DNA of 64,000 nt from contig DVGH01000034.1 in NCBI GenBank assembly GCA_018712865.1, positions 62,001-126,000 of the forward strand, written 5' to 3'. The notes beneath the pieces were generated by a model. It made no database searches. It was not told where the DNA came from and saw nothing but the letters and a program-made list of their open reading frames with translations. Positions within the stretch are counted from its first letter, which is position 1. Each line of letters opens with the position of its first letter. The position numbers and the translations under genes were made by a program. The DNA is from Scatavimonas merdipullorum (lineage in GTDB: Bacteria > Bacillota > Clostridia > Oscillospirales > Acutalibacteraceae). This document shows, piece by piece, positions 35,350 to 43,945 of the stretch.

Positions 35350-35430
35350 CCCCCCTAAGAGGAGGGGGGAACTGATAAGCCGTTTATAAGGCCACGACAA
35401 GAGCCAGTGCCTTTTGGGGCACTGGCTCTT
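35350..35430 (+). repeat. Two hairpins after the phosphatase gene
   Basis: CCCCCCT / AGGGGGG around 6 nt (about 35350-35370), then CAAGAGCCAGTGCC / GGCACTGGCTCTTG, a perfect 14-bp stem (35397-35430). Neither is followed by a T-run, so these are not classical terminators. Confidence 0.75.
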
Positions 35431-35580
35431 GTGCTAAACCAGCAACAAAAGAACAAAGCGTGTGATATCCTTAACGAAAAAATCAAAGCAAACCAAATAG
35501 ATATAAAATCAGAAACTCTGAATAAAATTTCTGTTTTTATTTTTCAAAACAAGGTATACTACGAATAGCGGGGGGATCGT

Positions 35581-36422
35581 GTGAAATATTTCTATGAAGT
35601 TGTAAAATATGAAAAAAATTGTCCCGGAAAGATTTTGATGCAAGATAAAGCAGGCTCGCGTTGCAATACAACGTTACATTGGCATAAGGAACTGGAATTT
35701 GTATATATAATCAAAGGCACGCTTAATGTAAATATTAGCGGGAAAAGTCTCCAAATTAAAGACGGGGATTTCTATTTTGCAAACAGCGAAGAAATCCATA
35801 TCACCTCCGCTATAGACGATGATTCTATTAATAAATACATTGTTATCTTGCTTTCCCATGATTTTATGCGGAATTACTGCAAAAAATTGGACAGCGTCAT
35901 GTTTGATGTAAACGGCAGACAATCTGTAAAAGAACCACTCAAACAATGCTTTATTAAGCTTATAGATCTTAAGGAAAACGATAAAGACGACCCATATGCA
36001 GGCTTAAAAATCAACGCGCAAATCATGAATATTTACTACATCCTTTTAAGCCAATGCATCGTTTACAAAAAAAGCCTTACAATGCGTATGTACCAGATTC
36101 CTTCACTTACGCAAAGAAGGTAATTGAATACGTAGGCCTAAATTATAAAAATGAAATTACGCTTAACGATATGGCTGCTCTTGTTGGCTTAACACCCGCA
36201 TATTTTTCTAAATATTTTAAAAGAATAACAGAAAGCAATTTTACGCAATATTTGAATAATGTGCGCCTGGAGCATGCTTTACAGGACATGATATACGATA
36301 ACCTATCGGTCACCGACGCAGCTTTAGAAAATGGTTTTGCAAACGTAAAATCCTTCATAACCTTCTGTAAAAAGGTATACGGCTGTACGCCTATGCATTA
36401 TAAAAAACAATTTTCTATATAA
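35581..36422 (+). pseudogene. AraC-type regulator, split by a -1 frameshift in an A7 run
   Basis: Two overlapping frames make one AraC-family protein. Frame 1 (GTG 35581 to 36123) carries the cupin sensing domain (TTLHWHKELEFVYIIKG; DGDFYFANSEEIHI). The sequence then reads as junk after VYKK, while the frame one base earlier continues KPYNAYVPDSFTYAKK into the two-helix DNA-binding domain (DMAALVGLTPAYFSKYFKRI; NVRLEHALQD; GCTPMHYKKQF) to 36422. The switch point is the seven A at 36067-36073; one extra A would restore a protein of about 280 aa. It may be a real mutation, a sequencing slip, or transcriptional slippage. It lies next to the phosphatase and could have controlled it. Confidence 0.85.
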
Positions 36423-36445
36423 TAGCAATATATTGGCCATACAAA

Positions 36446-36916
36446 TCAATATGGAATATTTACAACGTTTGTCACAATCCCTGCGTCTGTTATATCTACA
36501 ATACCAAACGAAGCATACAGGCCATGCAGGCTTCCGGGATTCATCACATACAACCCGTCCTCATAATCGGTCATAGCGGTATGGGTATGCCCAAACAGCA
36601 AAACATCGGCTTTTTCCTCCCGCGCGGCACAGTAAATATTGTAATATCCCATTTTGACTTGATACAGATGTCCATGTGTTGCAAAAATCTTCTTTCCCGC
36701 AACCGTCAGCACCTGCTTGGAAGGGAGCGACGACCCCCAATCGCAATTTCCCCGTATGCGTACAATCATTTTTTCGGGAAAATCTGTAACCAACTGCGCA
36801 GACTGCTCCTCCCCATCGCCTAAATGAATCACGACCTCCGCCTTTGGCTGGGCGGTTACCACCCTGCGCAGCGTATCATAATCGCCATGCGTATCGGAAA
36901 CGACCAATATCCTCAT
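36446..36916 (-). CDS. YfcE/MJ0936-type metallophosphoesterase
   Basis: 156-residue calcineurin-fold phosphodiesterase of broad type. Metal ligands are seen in VVSDTHGD, HLGDG, GNCD, THGH and FGHTHTA, followed by the family's NPGSLHG. Convergent with the AraC remnant. The physiological substrate is unknown. Confidence 0.92.
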   Translation of the reverse strand: MRILVVSDTHGDYDTLRRVVTAQPKAEVVIHLGDGEEQSAQLVTDFPEKMIVRIRGNCDWGSSLPSKQVLTVAGKKIFATHGHLYQVKMGYYNIYCAAREEKADVLLFGHTHTAMTDYEDGLYVMNPGSLHGLYASFGIVDITDAGIVTNVVNIPY

Positions 36917-37007
36917 ATTTTTTACACCCCTGTAAGTAAAAGTATATTTTTTCTGCCTACTGCATAATATGTGCTGTAGGCCTTATTTTTATAAAGGTGG
37001 TGCTTAT

Positions 37008-37265
37008 ATGCAAAACAATGGTAAAAACCAAAACAACGAACAAATGCAAAATTTAATAAATACCGTTTCCCAACGTCTGGGAACAAATCCTGAAGCGCTT
37101 GGAAAGGCCGCAAAACAAGGGAACCTGCAAAACCTTTTGAATCAAATGGATCAAAACCAGGCAAAAAAAATTCAGCAAATTCTCAACGATAAAGAGGCCT
37201 CTGAAAAGCTTTTGAACACGCCGCAGGCAAAAGCACTTTTAAAAAAGCTAATGGGCGGCGAATAA
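37008..37265 (+). CDS. Small protein of unknown function, cassette member 1
   Basis: 85-residue Asn/Gln-rich, helical protein. Ends with LLNTPQAKALLKKLMGGE, and a middle LGTNPEALGKAAKQGNLQNL. AAAGGTGG lies 8 bases before the ATG at 37008. No membrane segment or known catalytic motif. Similar small proteins are remembered from clostridial genomes in the same order with the two genes after it, but no function is known to me. Sits first in a three-gene + strand cassette. Confidence 0.8.
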   Translation: MQNNGKNQNNEQMQNLINTVSQRLGTNPEALGKAAKQGNLQNLLNQMDQNQAKKIQQILNDKEASEKLLNTPQAKALLKKLMGGE

Positions 37266-37333
37266 TCTAAATCTCCCATCGATCATTTAATGTAACACAT
37301 TTAAACATCACAATGAAAGGAAGGTGACGCCCA

Positions 37334-37702
37334 ATGGATGACCTGGCGGGAAAAATTTCTCAAATGCTTAGCGACCCCGAAACCCTGCAGCAACTAAAGG
37401 GGCTGACAGGCATGCTGCAAAAGGAAACGCCCGCCCCTCCGGCTGCGCCGGCCGCCCAGGAAACCCCTGCCGCCGGGACAGGAGGGCTGGACCTTTCCTC
37501 CGCGCTTTCAGGCGACACAATGCAAACCATCATGCGCGTTATGCCTCTTTTAAACGAATTTAAAAAGGAAGATGCGTCTACACGCCTTTTGCACGCCCTA
37601 CGCCCGTTTTTAAGCGACGCGCGCAAAAAAAAGCTCGACGAAGCTTCCAGAATGCTGCATATGATGAAATTGCTGCCTATGCTCAAGGGACTGCAGCTTT
37701 AA
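37334..37702 (+). CDS. Small protein of unknown function, cassette member 2
   Basis: 122 residues. N-terminal MDDLAGKISQMLSDPETLQQLKG, a Pro/Ala-rich linker (about 36-60) and a C-terminal helical part with RPFLSDARKKKLDEASRMLHMM. AAGGAAGGTG precedes the ATG. The C-terminal part has the look of a short helical repeat domain; no catalytic residues are evident. Confidence 0.8.
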   Translation: MDDLAGKISQMLSDPETLQQLKGLTGMLQKETPAPPAAPAAQETPAAGTGGLDLSSALSGDTMQTIMRVMPLLNEFKKEDASTRLLHALRPFLSDARKKKLDEASRMLHMMKLLPMLKGLQL

Positions 37703-37724
37703 CAAACGCGGGAGGTGACAACGC

Positions 37725-38042
37725 TTGAGCGATACTATGGACCGGATGCAGCAGGAGGCTGTCCGCCGAATGCACGAAATGCAGGCAAGATCCCGCCCGG
37801 CCGCCGGAAAGCCGCAGGCTTCCCCGGCAAGCCCCACAAAAGCTCCCCCTTCTCCTCCGGCGCCGGAGGGACTGCCTGCGATAGATAACAGCACGTTTGA
37901 AAACGAAAAGCCTGCAAAAGACCTTCTTGCAGGCTTTTTTGAAGACAAGGAACGCAACCTGATCTTACTTTTAATTTTGCTTCTTTCCAGCGAAAATACC
38001 GACAGCGGCCTGTTGCTTGCGCTGATGTACCTGATTATCTGA
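37725..38042 (+). CDS. Small Pro-rich protein with hydrophobic C-terminus, cassette member 3
   Basis: 105 residues from a TTG at 37725 with GGAGGTG upstream. The first two thirds are polar and Pro/Ala-rich (PAAGKPQASPASPTKA); the last 30 residues carry NLILLLILLLSS and GLLLALMYLII, two short hydrophobic runs ending the protein, suggesting a membrane hairpin or surface attachment. Its stop overlaps the convergent proA stop region by 8 bp. Confidence 0.75.
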   Translation: MSDTMDRMQQEAVRRMHEMQARSRPAAGKPQASPASPTKAPPSPPAPEGLPAIDNSTFENEKPAKDLLAGFFEDKERNLILLLILLLSSENTDSGLLLALMYLII

Positions 38043-39279
38043 CCTGCCCGTCGCCGTTGATAATAAATTTCATGGAAGTAAGCTCATGCAGCCCCATGGG
38101 CCCTCTGGCATGGAGCTTTTGTGTGGAAATGCCAATTTCCGCGCCCATGCCGAACATGCCGCCGTCTGTAAAGCGCGTAGAGGCATTGACATATACCGCC
38201 GCGCTGTCTACACAGGCGGTAAACCTGCGCGCGCGTGCATAGTCTTTTGTCACAATACATTCGCTGTGCCCGCTGGAATACTTTGCAATATGCGCAACCG
38301 CTTCATCAAACGAATCCACCACACGCACGGCAAGGATATAATCCAAATATTCCGTATACCAGTCGTCCTCTGTCGCCTCGGCTACACGATCGCCCAATAT
38401 TTCTATCGTCCGCGCGCAGCCACGAAGCTGCACATTCTTTTCATCCAGCCTTGCCTTGATCATCGGCAGGGCTTTTTGCGCGACGTCCTGGTGGACAAGA
38501 ATGGTTTCTATCGCGTTACAAACAGACGGGCGCGACGTTTTCGCATTATAAATAATGTCCGCGGCCATAGCAAGGTCTGCGCTTTTGTCCACATATACAT
38601 GGCAATTGCCCACGCCCGTTTCAATAACCGGCACGCGGGAATTTTCCACAACGGCCCTGATCAGCCCGGCGCCTCCTCGCGGGATCAGCACATCCAGATA
38701 ATCGGAAAGCGCCATCATCTCCATGGAAGACTGCCGCGTTGTATCCTCTACAAGCTGGATGCAATCCTTCGGCAACCCGGCGCGCTCTATCGCGCCGCGC
38801 ATAATGGCCGCAATACAAGTGTTGGAGCAAATGGCCTCCTTTCCTCCCCTTAAAATAACGGCATTGCCAGATTTCAGGCAAAGCGCCGCAGCGTCCGAGG
38901 TAACATTGGGACGGGCTTCAAAAATAATCCCGATCACACCAAGCGGCACCCGTATTTTCCTGATTTCCAGCCCATTTTTAAGCTGTTTTCCGCTTAAAAC
39001 CTCCCCAATAGGATCATCCATTTGCGCAATCTGGCGCACACCCTGCGCCATCCCTTCTATACGCGCCTGCGTCAGGCAAAGCCTGTCAAGAAGCGCGTCT
39101 GTCAGACCGGCCTTTCTGCCGTTTTCCAGGTCCTTTGCATTTTCTTTGCGGATCTGTTCGCTGTTGTCAAGCAGAGCCTGCGCAATTTCCAATAGCGCGT
39201 CATCTTTTTTGCTGCCTGCAACACGCAGCACTGCCGCCGCCTCTTTGGCCCTTTTTCCCATCTGTTCAAGAACTGTCAT
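38035..39279 (-). CDS. proA: Gamma-glutamyl phosphate reductase ProA
   Basis: 414-residue NADPH-dependent enzyme, second step of proline synthesis. Aldehyde-dehydrogenase-fold motifs: RVPLGVIGIIFEARPNVTSD, and the catalytic Cys in SRPSVCNAIETILV; C-terminal ARGPMGLHELTSMKF. 18 bp after proB in one operon. Confidence 0.96.
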   Translation of the reverse strand: MTVLEQMGKRAKEAAAVLRVAGSKKDDALLEIAQALLDNSEQIRKENAKDLENGRKAGLTDALLDRLCLTQARIEGMAQGVRQIAQMDDPIGEVLSGKQLKNGLEIRKIRVPLGVIGIIFEARPNVTSDAAALCLKSGNAVILRGGKEAICSNTCIAAIMRGAIERAGLPKDCIQLVEDTTRQSSMEMMALSDYLDVLIPRGGAGLIRAVVENSRVPVIETGVGNCHVYVDKSADLAMAADIIYNAKTSRPSVCNAIETILVHQDVAQKALPMIKARLDEKNVQLRGCARTIEILGDRVAEATEDDWYTEYLDYILAVRVVDSFDEAVAHIAKYSSGHSECIVTKDYARARRFTACVDSAAVYVNASTRFTDGGMFGMGAEIGISTQKLHARGPMGLHELTSMKFIINGDGQVR

Positions 39280-39296
39280 ACTGGCTTCCTCCCTGT

Positions 39297-40094
39297 TTAA
39301 TTGTTTATTTCACTGTTCGCCATAAATTTTGTTCCGATCTCTTTGCCTTCCAGCAGCGCATAAATATTTTCCGGATCGGTTCCGTTGATCACACAGCATT
39401 CTATCCCGCTTGCCGTAGCAAGCTCCGCTGCAAGCAGCTTTGTGCGCATACCGCCTGTTCCTCTGTTCGAACCGGTTCCGTCCGCCATTTTTTTTATAGC
39501 GCCGTCTATCCTTTCAACCTGCCGAATCAGCTTGGCATCCGGGTTTGCCTTTGGGTTTTTATCATATAACCCGTCAATGTCCGTTAATATTACAAGCTGC
39601 TGCGCGCCAATAATACTGGCTACAATGGCGGAAAGCATATCGTTGTCGCCAAAATTCTGCCCGTCAAGCTCGTCGATTGCCACCGTATCGTTTTCGTTGA
39701 CAATAGGGATAATCCCCATTTCCAGCAATGTATGAAACGTATTGATTACATTCTGCTTGCTGTGCTCGTTTTCTATCACTCTTCTTGTTAAAAGCACCTG
39801 TGCAACCGTATGGTTGTATTCCCCAAAAAATTTGTCATACATAAACATCAATTCGCACTGGCCGACTGCTGCAAGCGCCTGTTTTTTGCGCGTTTCCTTT
39901 GGGCGCTCCTTCAGCCCCAGCTTGCCAATCCCCACGCCAATGGCGCCCGAACTCACCAGAACCACGTCGTAGCCTGCATTCTGCAAATTACACAAAACCT
40001 TGCAAAGCTGCTCCATCCGCCTTAAATTCAGTCTGCCGCTTTCATATGTCAGAGTGGAGGTTCCCACCTTCACTACAAGCTTTTTTTCCTTCAT
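39297..40094 (-). CDS. proB: Glutamate 5-kinase ProB, short form without PUA domain
   Basis: 265-residue amino-acid kinase, first committed step of proline synthesis. KVGTSTLTYESGRL, VSSGAIGVGIGKLGL, NENDTVAIDE and TDIDGLYDKNP are present, with GTGGMRTKLLAA near the end of the kinase fold. The PUA domain found in about 370-aa enzymes is absent, a known variant. The promoter lies within a palindrome upstream. Confidence 0.96.
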   Translation of the reverse strand: MKEKKLVVKVGTSTLTYESGRLNLRRMEQLCKVLCNLQNAGYDVVLVSSGAIGVGIGKLGLKERPKETRKKQALAAVGQCELMFMYDKFFGEYNHTVAQVLLTRRVIENEHSKQNVINTFHTLLEMGIIPIVNENDTVAIDELDGQNFGDNDMLSAIVASIIGAQQLVILTDIDGLYDKNPKANPDAKLIRQVERIDGAIKKMADGTGSNRGTGGMRTKLLAAELATASGIECCVINGTDPENIYALLEGKEIGTKFMANSEINN

Positions 40095-40132
40095 ACCCCA
40101 TTACCTCGTCACATTTATCCCTGATAAAAAAG

Positions 40133-40172
40133 AATTCCATTTGATTATACCATAGATCAAACGGAATTTTAA
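40133..40172 (-). promoter_or_regulatory. proB promoter inside a 13+13 base palindrome
   Basis: On the - strand TTAAAA (40172-40167), 17 bp, TATAAT (40149-40144). The arms 40133-40145 and 40156-40168 are complementary at 12 of 13 positions (AATTCC and TTTGAT halves), spaced by 10 bp, so the palindrome covers the -10 and the spacer. It looks like a dimeric repressor operator. Confidence 0.6.
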
Positions 40173-40460
40173 GGGATCTGCAAAAATTATTTTTTATGAA
40201 CCCTATCCTATCAAACCGCCTGCGGTCACCTGCCGCGCAAAACCGCTTAAAGCAGAAAGCGGGCATCCTTCCGGACACACATCCTGCGGGCAGCTTTTTC
40301 AAAAGGCAGATGTACAAAATACCCCTTGTGCGCCACCTTTTTCTTGTTTCCCCACCCGGTCCAATGCTATAATATTGCAAAAGCTTTACGATACCTGCTA
40401 TATGTTTGATCGCACACGCTGCGGCGTCTGCTATTTACAGTATACAAAAGGATGGATAAA

Positions 40461-41234
40461 ATGGAATATGTAAAAAGGATCGCACAGGTAACACAGGAAG
40501 ACAGAAAAAACGCAATCCTTTCCATACTCGACGAACTGGGTATCCGCTATACACGGCAAAAAGCAGTCTTAGGAAAACATACGCCGGAAAACATCATTGT
40601 TTCCTATAACCCCTCCTCCTCGCGCCTTGTAATCGGCGCCCATTGGGACAGCGTAGAAGGCAGCACCGGTGCAAACGACAATGCGGCGGCCTGCAGTATT
40701 TTAATCCGTCTTGCCGCGCTGCTTACAAGCTCAAAGCACAGCATAGACCTTGTGTTTTTTGACAGGGAAGAGTATGAAGATCACGGAAGCACCGCCTATC
40801 TTACATACACCGGAAAAGAAACGATTTCCGCCATGATCAATCTGGACATGTGCGGGCACGGCGAAAACATTGTTGTTTCCGACAAAGGCAACATTGGCAA
40901 CGCTCTGTTTATGCGCGTGATGGATGGCTCCATATTAAAAAAGCACAACGTCCATGCCGTCGCGTATCTGCCAAACGGGGACGACGACCGGTTTTCTCAA
41001 GCCGGTATCCCCAACATTTCCGTTTGTGCGTTAAACAGCCAGGACCTTGCCTTTTTTCAATACATATCGCAAAAAATCAATGCCGGACAGCCTCTTACGG
41101 AAGAAGATCAAACACGCTTTCTGGCGCTGGATGTAATTGCAACCATGCATTTGGGCGCAAAAGACCATATCGGCGCCGTGTCACAGGCCTCCATAGATAT
41201 GCTTGTTCAATATTTATACGACGGACTGCAATAA
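40461..41234 (+). CDS. M28-family zinc aminopeptidase-like protein, cytoplasmic
   Basis: 257 residues. Metal-ligand motifs of M28: GAHWDSVEGSTGANDNAA (His, Asp), FFDREEYEDHGS (acidic pair) and NLDMCGHG. No signal peptide, so it probably acts inside the cell on peptides, in contrast to the secreted M28 enzymes. ATG 40461 has AAGGA 7 bases upstream; a start at 40452 overlaps that site. The gap 40173-40450 has a TATAAT at 40368-40373 and no gene. Exact substrate not known. Confidence 0.85.
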   Translation: MEYVKRIAQVTQEDRKNAILSILDELGIRYTRQKAVLGKHTPENIIVSYNPSSSRLVIGAHWDSVEGSTGANDNAAACSILIRLAALLTSSKHSIDLVFFDREEYEDHGSTAYLTYTGKETISAMINLDMCGHGENIVVSDKGNIGNALFMRVMDGSILKKHNVHAVAYLPNGDDDRFSQAGIPNISVCALNSQDLAFFQYISQKINAGQPLTEEDQTRFLALDVIATMHLGAKDHIGAVSQASIDMLVQYLYDGLQ

Positions 41235-41244
41235 ACCGCAACGT

Positions 41245-41295
41245 AAAAGCCCATTATCCGCTATGCTTTCTTTCAGCGGATAACGGGCTTTTTTA
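41245..41295. terminator. Bidirectional terminator between the peptidase and the ABC operon
   Basis: AAAAGCCCATTATCCGCT pairs with AGCGGATAACGGGCTTTT (one mismatch) around a loop of about 12 nt, with T-runs on both strands. Confidence 0.85.
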
Positions 41296-42063
41296 TAGGC
41301 TTTGGTCAAAGCGCGCAAGAAACGCTTTGGTCCTTTCATTTTGTGTATTGCCAAAAAGCTCCTGCGGCGTGCCGCTTTCAATGATTACACCGCCGTCCAT
41401 AAAAATAACCCTGTCTGCAACACTTCTTGCAAAGGCCATTTCATGCGTAACCACAACCATCGTCATTTTTTCCACTGCCAGGGACCGGATCACCTTGAGG
41501 ATTTCCCCCGTAAGCTCCGGGTCCAGCGCGGAGGTAGGCTCGTCAAATAAGAGCAGCTCCGGTTTAAGCGCCAAAGCTCTGGCGATAGAAACACGTTGCT
41601 GCTGTCCCCCCGAAAGCTGGTAAGGGTATGCCTGCGCTTTATCCTTCAGCCCCATTTTCTCAAGCAGTGCAAGCGCCGTTTCCTGTGCTTCTTCCCGCGG
41701 CGTTTTCAGCACCGTCACCGCCGCCTCTGTAATATTGCGCATAACAGAAAAATGCGGAAAAAGGTTAAAGTTTTGAAAAACAAGACCCAAATGCAGGCCT
41801 ATTTTTACGCATGTCTTTTTATCCGCATACACGGCACGCCCATTTTCGTTGGTCTGCACAAGCGTTTGTCCGCAAATTTCAATCCGGCCGCTGTCAATGG
41901 TCTCCAGCTGTGTAATGCAGCGCAAAAGTGTGCTCTTCCCTGAGCCGGACGGCCCAATAATGGCAAGCACTTCCCCCTGCTTTACCTCAACGGATATATC
42001 CTTAAGGACAACAGCTTTGCCGTATGCTTTCTTAATTTTTTCAGCTGTAAGGATCTTCATCAT
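41293..42063 (-). CDS. Polar amino-acid ABC transporter ATPase (GlnQ-type)
   Basis: 256-residue ATP-binding subunit. Walker A GPSGSGKSTLLRCI, signature LSGGQQQRVSIARAL, Walker B LLFDEPTSALDPE, H-loop VTHEMAFA. It follows the permease gene by 39 bp in the order binding protein, permease, ATPase. It contains an unusual insertion (ENGRAVYADKKTC, about 75-88) between the D-strands compared with shorter relatives. Confidence 0.93.
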   Translation of the reverse strand: MMKILTAEKIKKAYGKAVVLKDISVEVKQGEVLAIIGPSGSGKSTLLRCITQLETIDSGRIEICGQTLVQTNENGRAVYADKKTCVKIGLHLGLVFQNFNLFPHFSVMRNITEAAVTVLKTPREEAQETALALLEKMGLKDKAQAYPYQLSGGQQQRVSIARALALKPELLLFDEPTSALDPELTGEILKVIRSLAVEKMTMVVVTHEMAFARSVADRVIFMDGGVIIESGTPQELFGNTQNERTKAFLARFDQSL

Positions 42064-42102
42064 ATTTTCCCCTTATCTTCATCATTCAACAGCCTTTTCA
42101 GC

Positions 42103-42741
42103 TCATCTATAATAGCTCAGCTTCTTCTCCAGTGCAGAAAAGAACAGCGTAACAATCCCATTCATCACAAGATAGAACAGCGCGGCTATGATGTACGGTA
42201 CAACGCTCACTGCAGAATTTGCAAAGGTCTTGGTCACGTTCATCAGCTCAATAACCGATATGGTAAGCGCCAAAGACGTATCCTTTACAAGCGTGATAAA
42301 CTCATTGCCCATCGGCGGAAGAATCTGCTTAATCACCTGGGGCAGTATAATTTTTAAAAATGTCTGTCCCTTTGTAAAACCCAAAACCTTGGAGGCTTCA
42401 TATTGCCCCTGGGGAATGCTTTGGATTCCGCCTCTGTAAATTTCTGCAAAATATGCCGCATAATTTAAAGAAAATGCAATAATGCAGGCGGTAAAGCGGT
42501 CAAAAACAATTCCAATAAAAGGAAGGCCAAAAAATACAAACATCAGCTGCAGCATAAGCGGCGTACCGCGCATAACCAGCAAATACAGCTGGATCGGTAT
42601 GCGCACAATTTTCAGCTTCGACATCCTTCCAAAAGAAAGAATCAGCCCCAGCGGCAGTGCAAACAGCAGCGTCAGCCCAAAAATCATACCGGTGAACATC
42701 GCACCGGAGAGCATTTCCTCCAATAACACCTGAAAATTCAT
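42103..42741 (-). CDS. Polar amino-acid ABC transporter permease (HisM/GlnP-type)
   Basis: 212 residues with four to five membrane segments. The EAA loop reads YRGGIQSIPQGQYEASKVLGF (quoted short: QGQYEASKVLG), family-typical for polar amino-acid permeases. ATG 42741 has AAAGGAGA 9 bases upstream; a start at 42801 is less likely. Works as a dimer with the ATPase. Confidence 0.92.
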   Translation of the reverse strand: MNFQVLLEEMLSGAMFTGMIFGLTLLFALPLGLILSFGRMSKLKIVRIPIQLYLLVMRGTPLMLQLMFVFFGLPFIGIVFDRFTACIIAFSLNYAAYFAEIYRGGIQSIPQGQYEASKVLGFTKGQTFLKIILPQVIKQILPPMGNEFITLVKDTSLALTISVIELMNVTKTFANSAVSVVPYIIAALFYLVMNGIVTLFFSALEKKLSYYR

Positions 42742-42880
42742 GATATATGTTCTCCTTTGCCCCGGATTCCACTTCCCAGCTTTCTGTAAAACGCGCCGCA
42801 CCGCTGTCGTTTTTTCGGAAAGCCTGATAAAACCGCAAGGGGGCGGTCAAAGCTCCCGCCCCCCGGATGTTTCTATGCTT

Positions 42881-43753
42881 TTATTCCACTGCCGTAATGT
42901 CTTCGTCAAACCAGTCATTAGAAATTTCTGCAAGCGTACCGTCCTGCTTCATTTCCTGCAGTGTGCTGTAAATTTTGTCTTTCAGTGCCTTGTCGCCTTT
43001 TCTGAACCCAATTACATAATCCTCTTGAGCAAGGGACGCTTCCTCCCCGTTTTCATCCTGTACAATCTGGTACAGCTCCGGGTCCCTTGCAATATAATAG
43101 CGTGCCACAATTTCATCAATGGCAATTCCATCAATCGTTCCGTTTTGCAGCTCCAAAACGGCAGACGTATAATTTTCTATGCCAATAACCTGACCTAACG
43201 TATTTTTAAACGCTTCATTCTCATTAAGCGCCGTTTCTGCTGAACTGTCCTTCTGCACACCCAGAATTTTCCCGGCGAGCGAATCCATTGTCGTGTATGC
43301 AGATCCTTTCAGCGTAATGATAAACTGCTTGTTCTGCATATAAGGAGCCGACACCAGCATTTCCTGCGCACGCTCCTCGGTATAGCTCATACCGTTCCAG
43401 ATGCAGTCAATGTTGCCGCCGTCAAGCTCAAGCTGCTTATTGTCCCAGTTAATGGGCGTCTTTACCAGTTCCAAGCCCAGGCGCTTACAAACCTCCTCTG
43501 CAAGGTCAATATCAAAGCCGACAATTTCCCCTGTTTCGGTATCCCTGTACCCCATGGGCGGAAATTCCGCATCCAGGCCAAGGACCAGCTTCCCTGCGCT
43601 TTGAACCTTTGTCCATGAATCATCCGTACCACCCTGTGTAGCAATGTCCGCTTCGCTTTCATTACCGCCTGTTTGTGCATTTTCCTGCGAGCAGCCCGCT
43701 ATCAGCGTCATCACCATAAGCGCCGCAAGAATAAACGCTGTTATTTTCTTCAT
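42881..43753 (-). CDS. Amino-acid ABC transporter substrate-binding lipoprotein
   Basis: 290 residues. Lipoprotein signal with lipobox LIAGC (Cys near residue 21). The fold signature GLDAEFPPMGYRDTETGEIVGFDIDL (quoted in part: EFPPMGYRD) and WNGMSYTEER match cluster 3 binding proteins for polar amino acids (Bacterial SBP 3). ATG 43753 has GGGGGAG 8 bases upstream. The exact amino acid is not told by sequence. Confidence 0.92.
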   Translation of the reverse strand: MKKITAFILAALMVMTLIAGCSQENAQTGGNESEADIATQGGTDDSWTKVQSAGKLVLGLDAEFPPMGYRDTETGEIVGFDIDLAEEVCKRLGLELVKTPINWDNKQLELDGGNIDCIWNGMSYTEERAQEMLVSAPYMQNKQFIITLKGSAYTTMDSLAGKILGVQKDSSAETALNENEAFKNTLGQVIGIENYTSAVLELQNGTIDGIAIDEIVARYYIARDPELYQIVQDENGEEASLAQEDYVIGFRKGDKALKDKIYSTLQEMKQDGTLAEISNDWFDEDITAVE

Positions 43754-43807
43754 AAAAAGCTCCCCCATACAAAATGTTTTAGCGTGAAAAACACGCCGAC
43801 AAGGCAA

Positions 43808-43836
43808 ATTTTATCATATTAACAAGATAGAGTAAA
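43808..43836 (-). promoter_or_regulatory. Promoter of the amino-acid ABC operon
   Basis: On the - strand TTTACT (43836-43831), 17 bp, TAAAAT (43813-43808). Confidence 0.55.
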
Positions 43837-43881
43837 TAGGCAAATTAAACAAGATTTTGTCAAAATTGCACAGCACACAAA

Positions 43882-43914
43882 AAAACCTCCGGCAAAACAT
43901 AGCCGGAGGTTTTT
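43882..43914. terminator. Terminator after the zinc-ribbon gene
   Basis: AAAACCTCCGGC / GCCGGAGGTTTTT around 8 nt; T-runs on both strands. Confidence 0.9.
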
Positions 43915-43945
43915 GTTCGCATGAAAAACTCTATTTAAAAGAATT

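Noticed and set aside
35431..35568. 46-codon + strand frame (GTG start) between the hairpin and the AraC gene
   Set aside because: Lys/Asn-rich and open, but no proper ribosome site and the first codon is at the hairpin end; may be a remnant but evidence is too thin.
36054..36422. Separate small AraC-type gene
   Set aside because: It has no ribosome site and begins in the middle of a domain; it is better read as the second half of the frameshifted regulator.
38086..38853. 255-codon + strand frame
   Set aside because: Antisense to proA, whose motifs and length are complete.
41293..42063. Frameshift or extra domain in the ABC ATPase because of the insertion at about 75-88
   Set aside because: The frame is continuous and all ATPase motifs are present; small insertions here occur in related ATPases.
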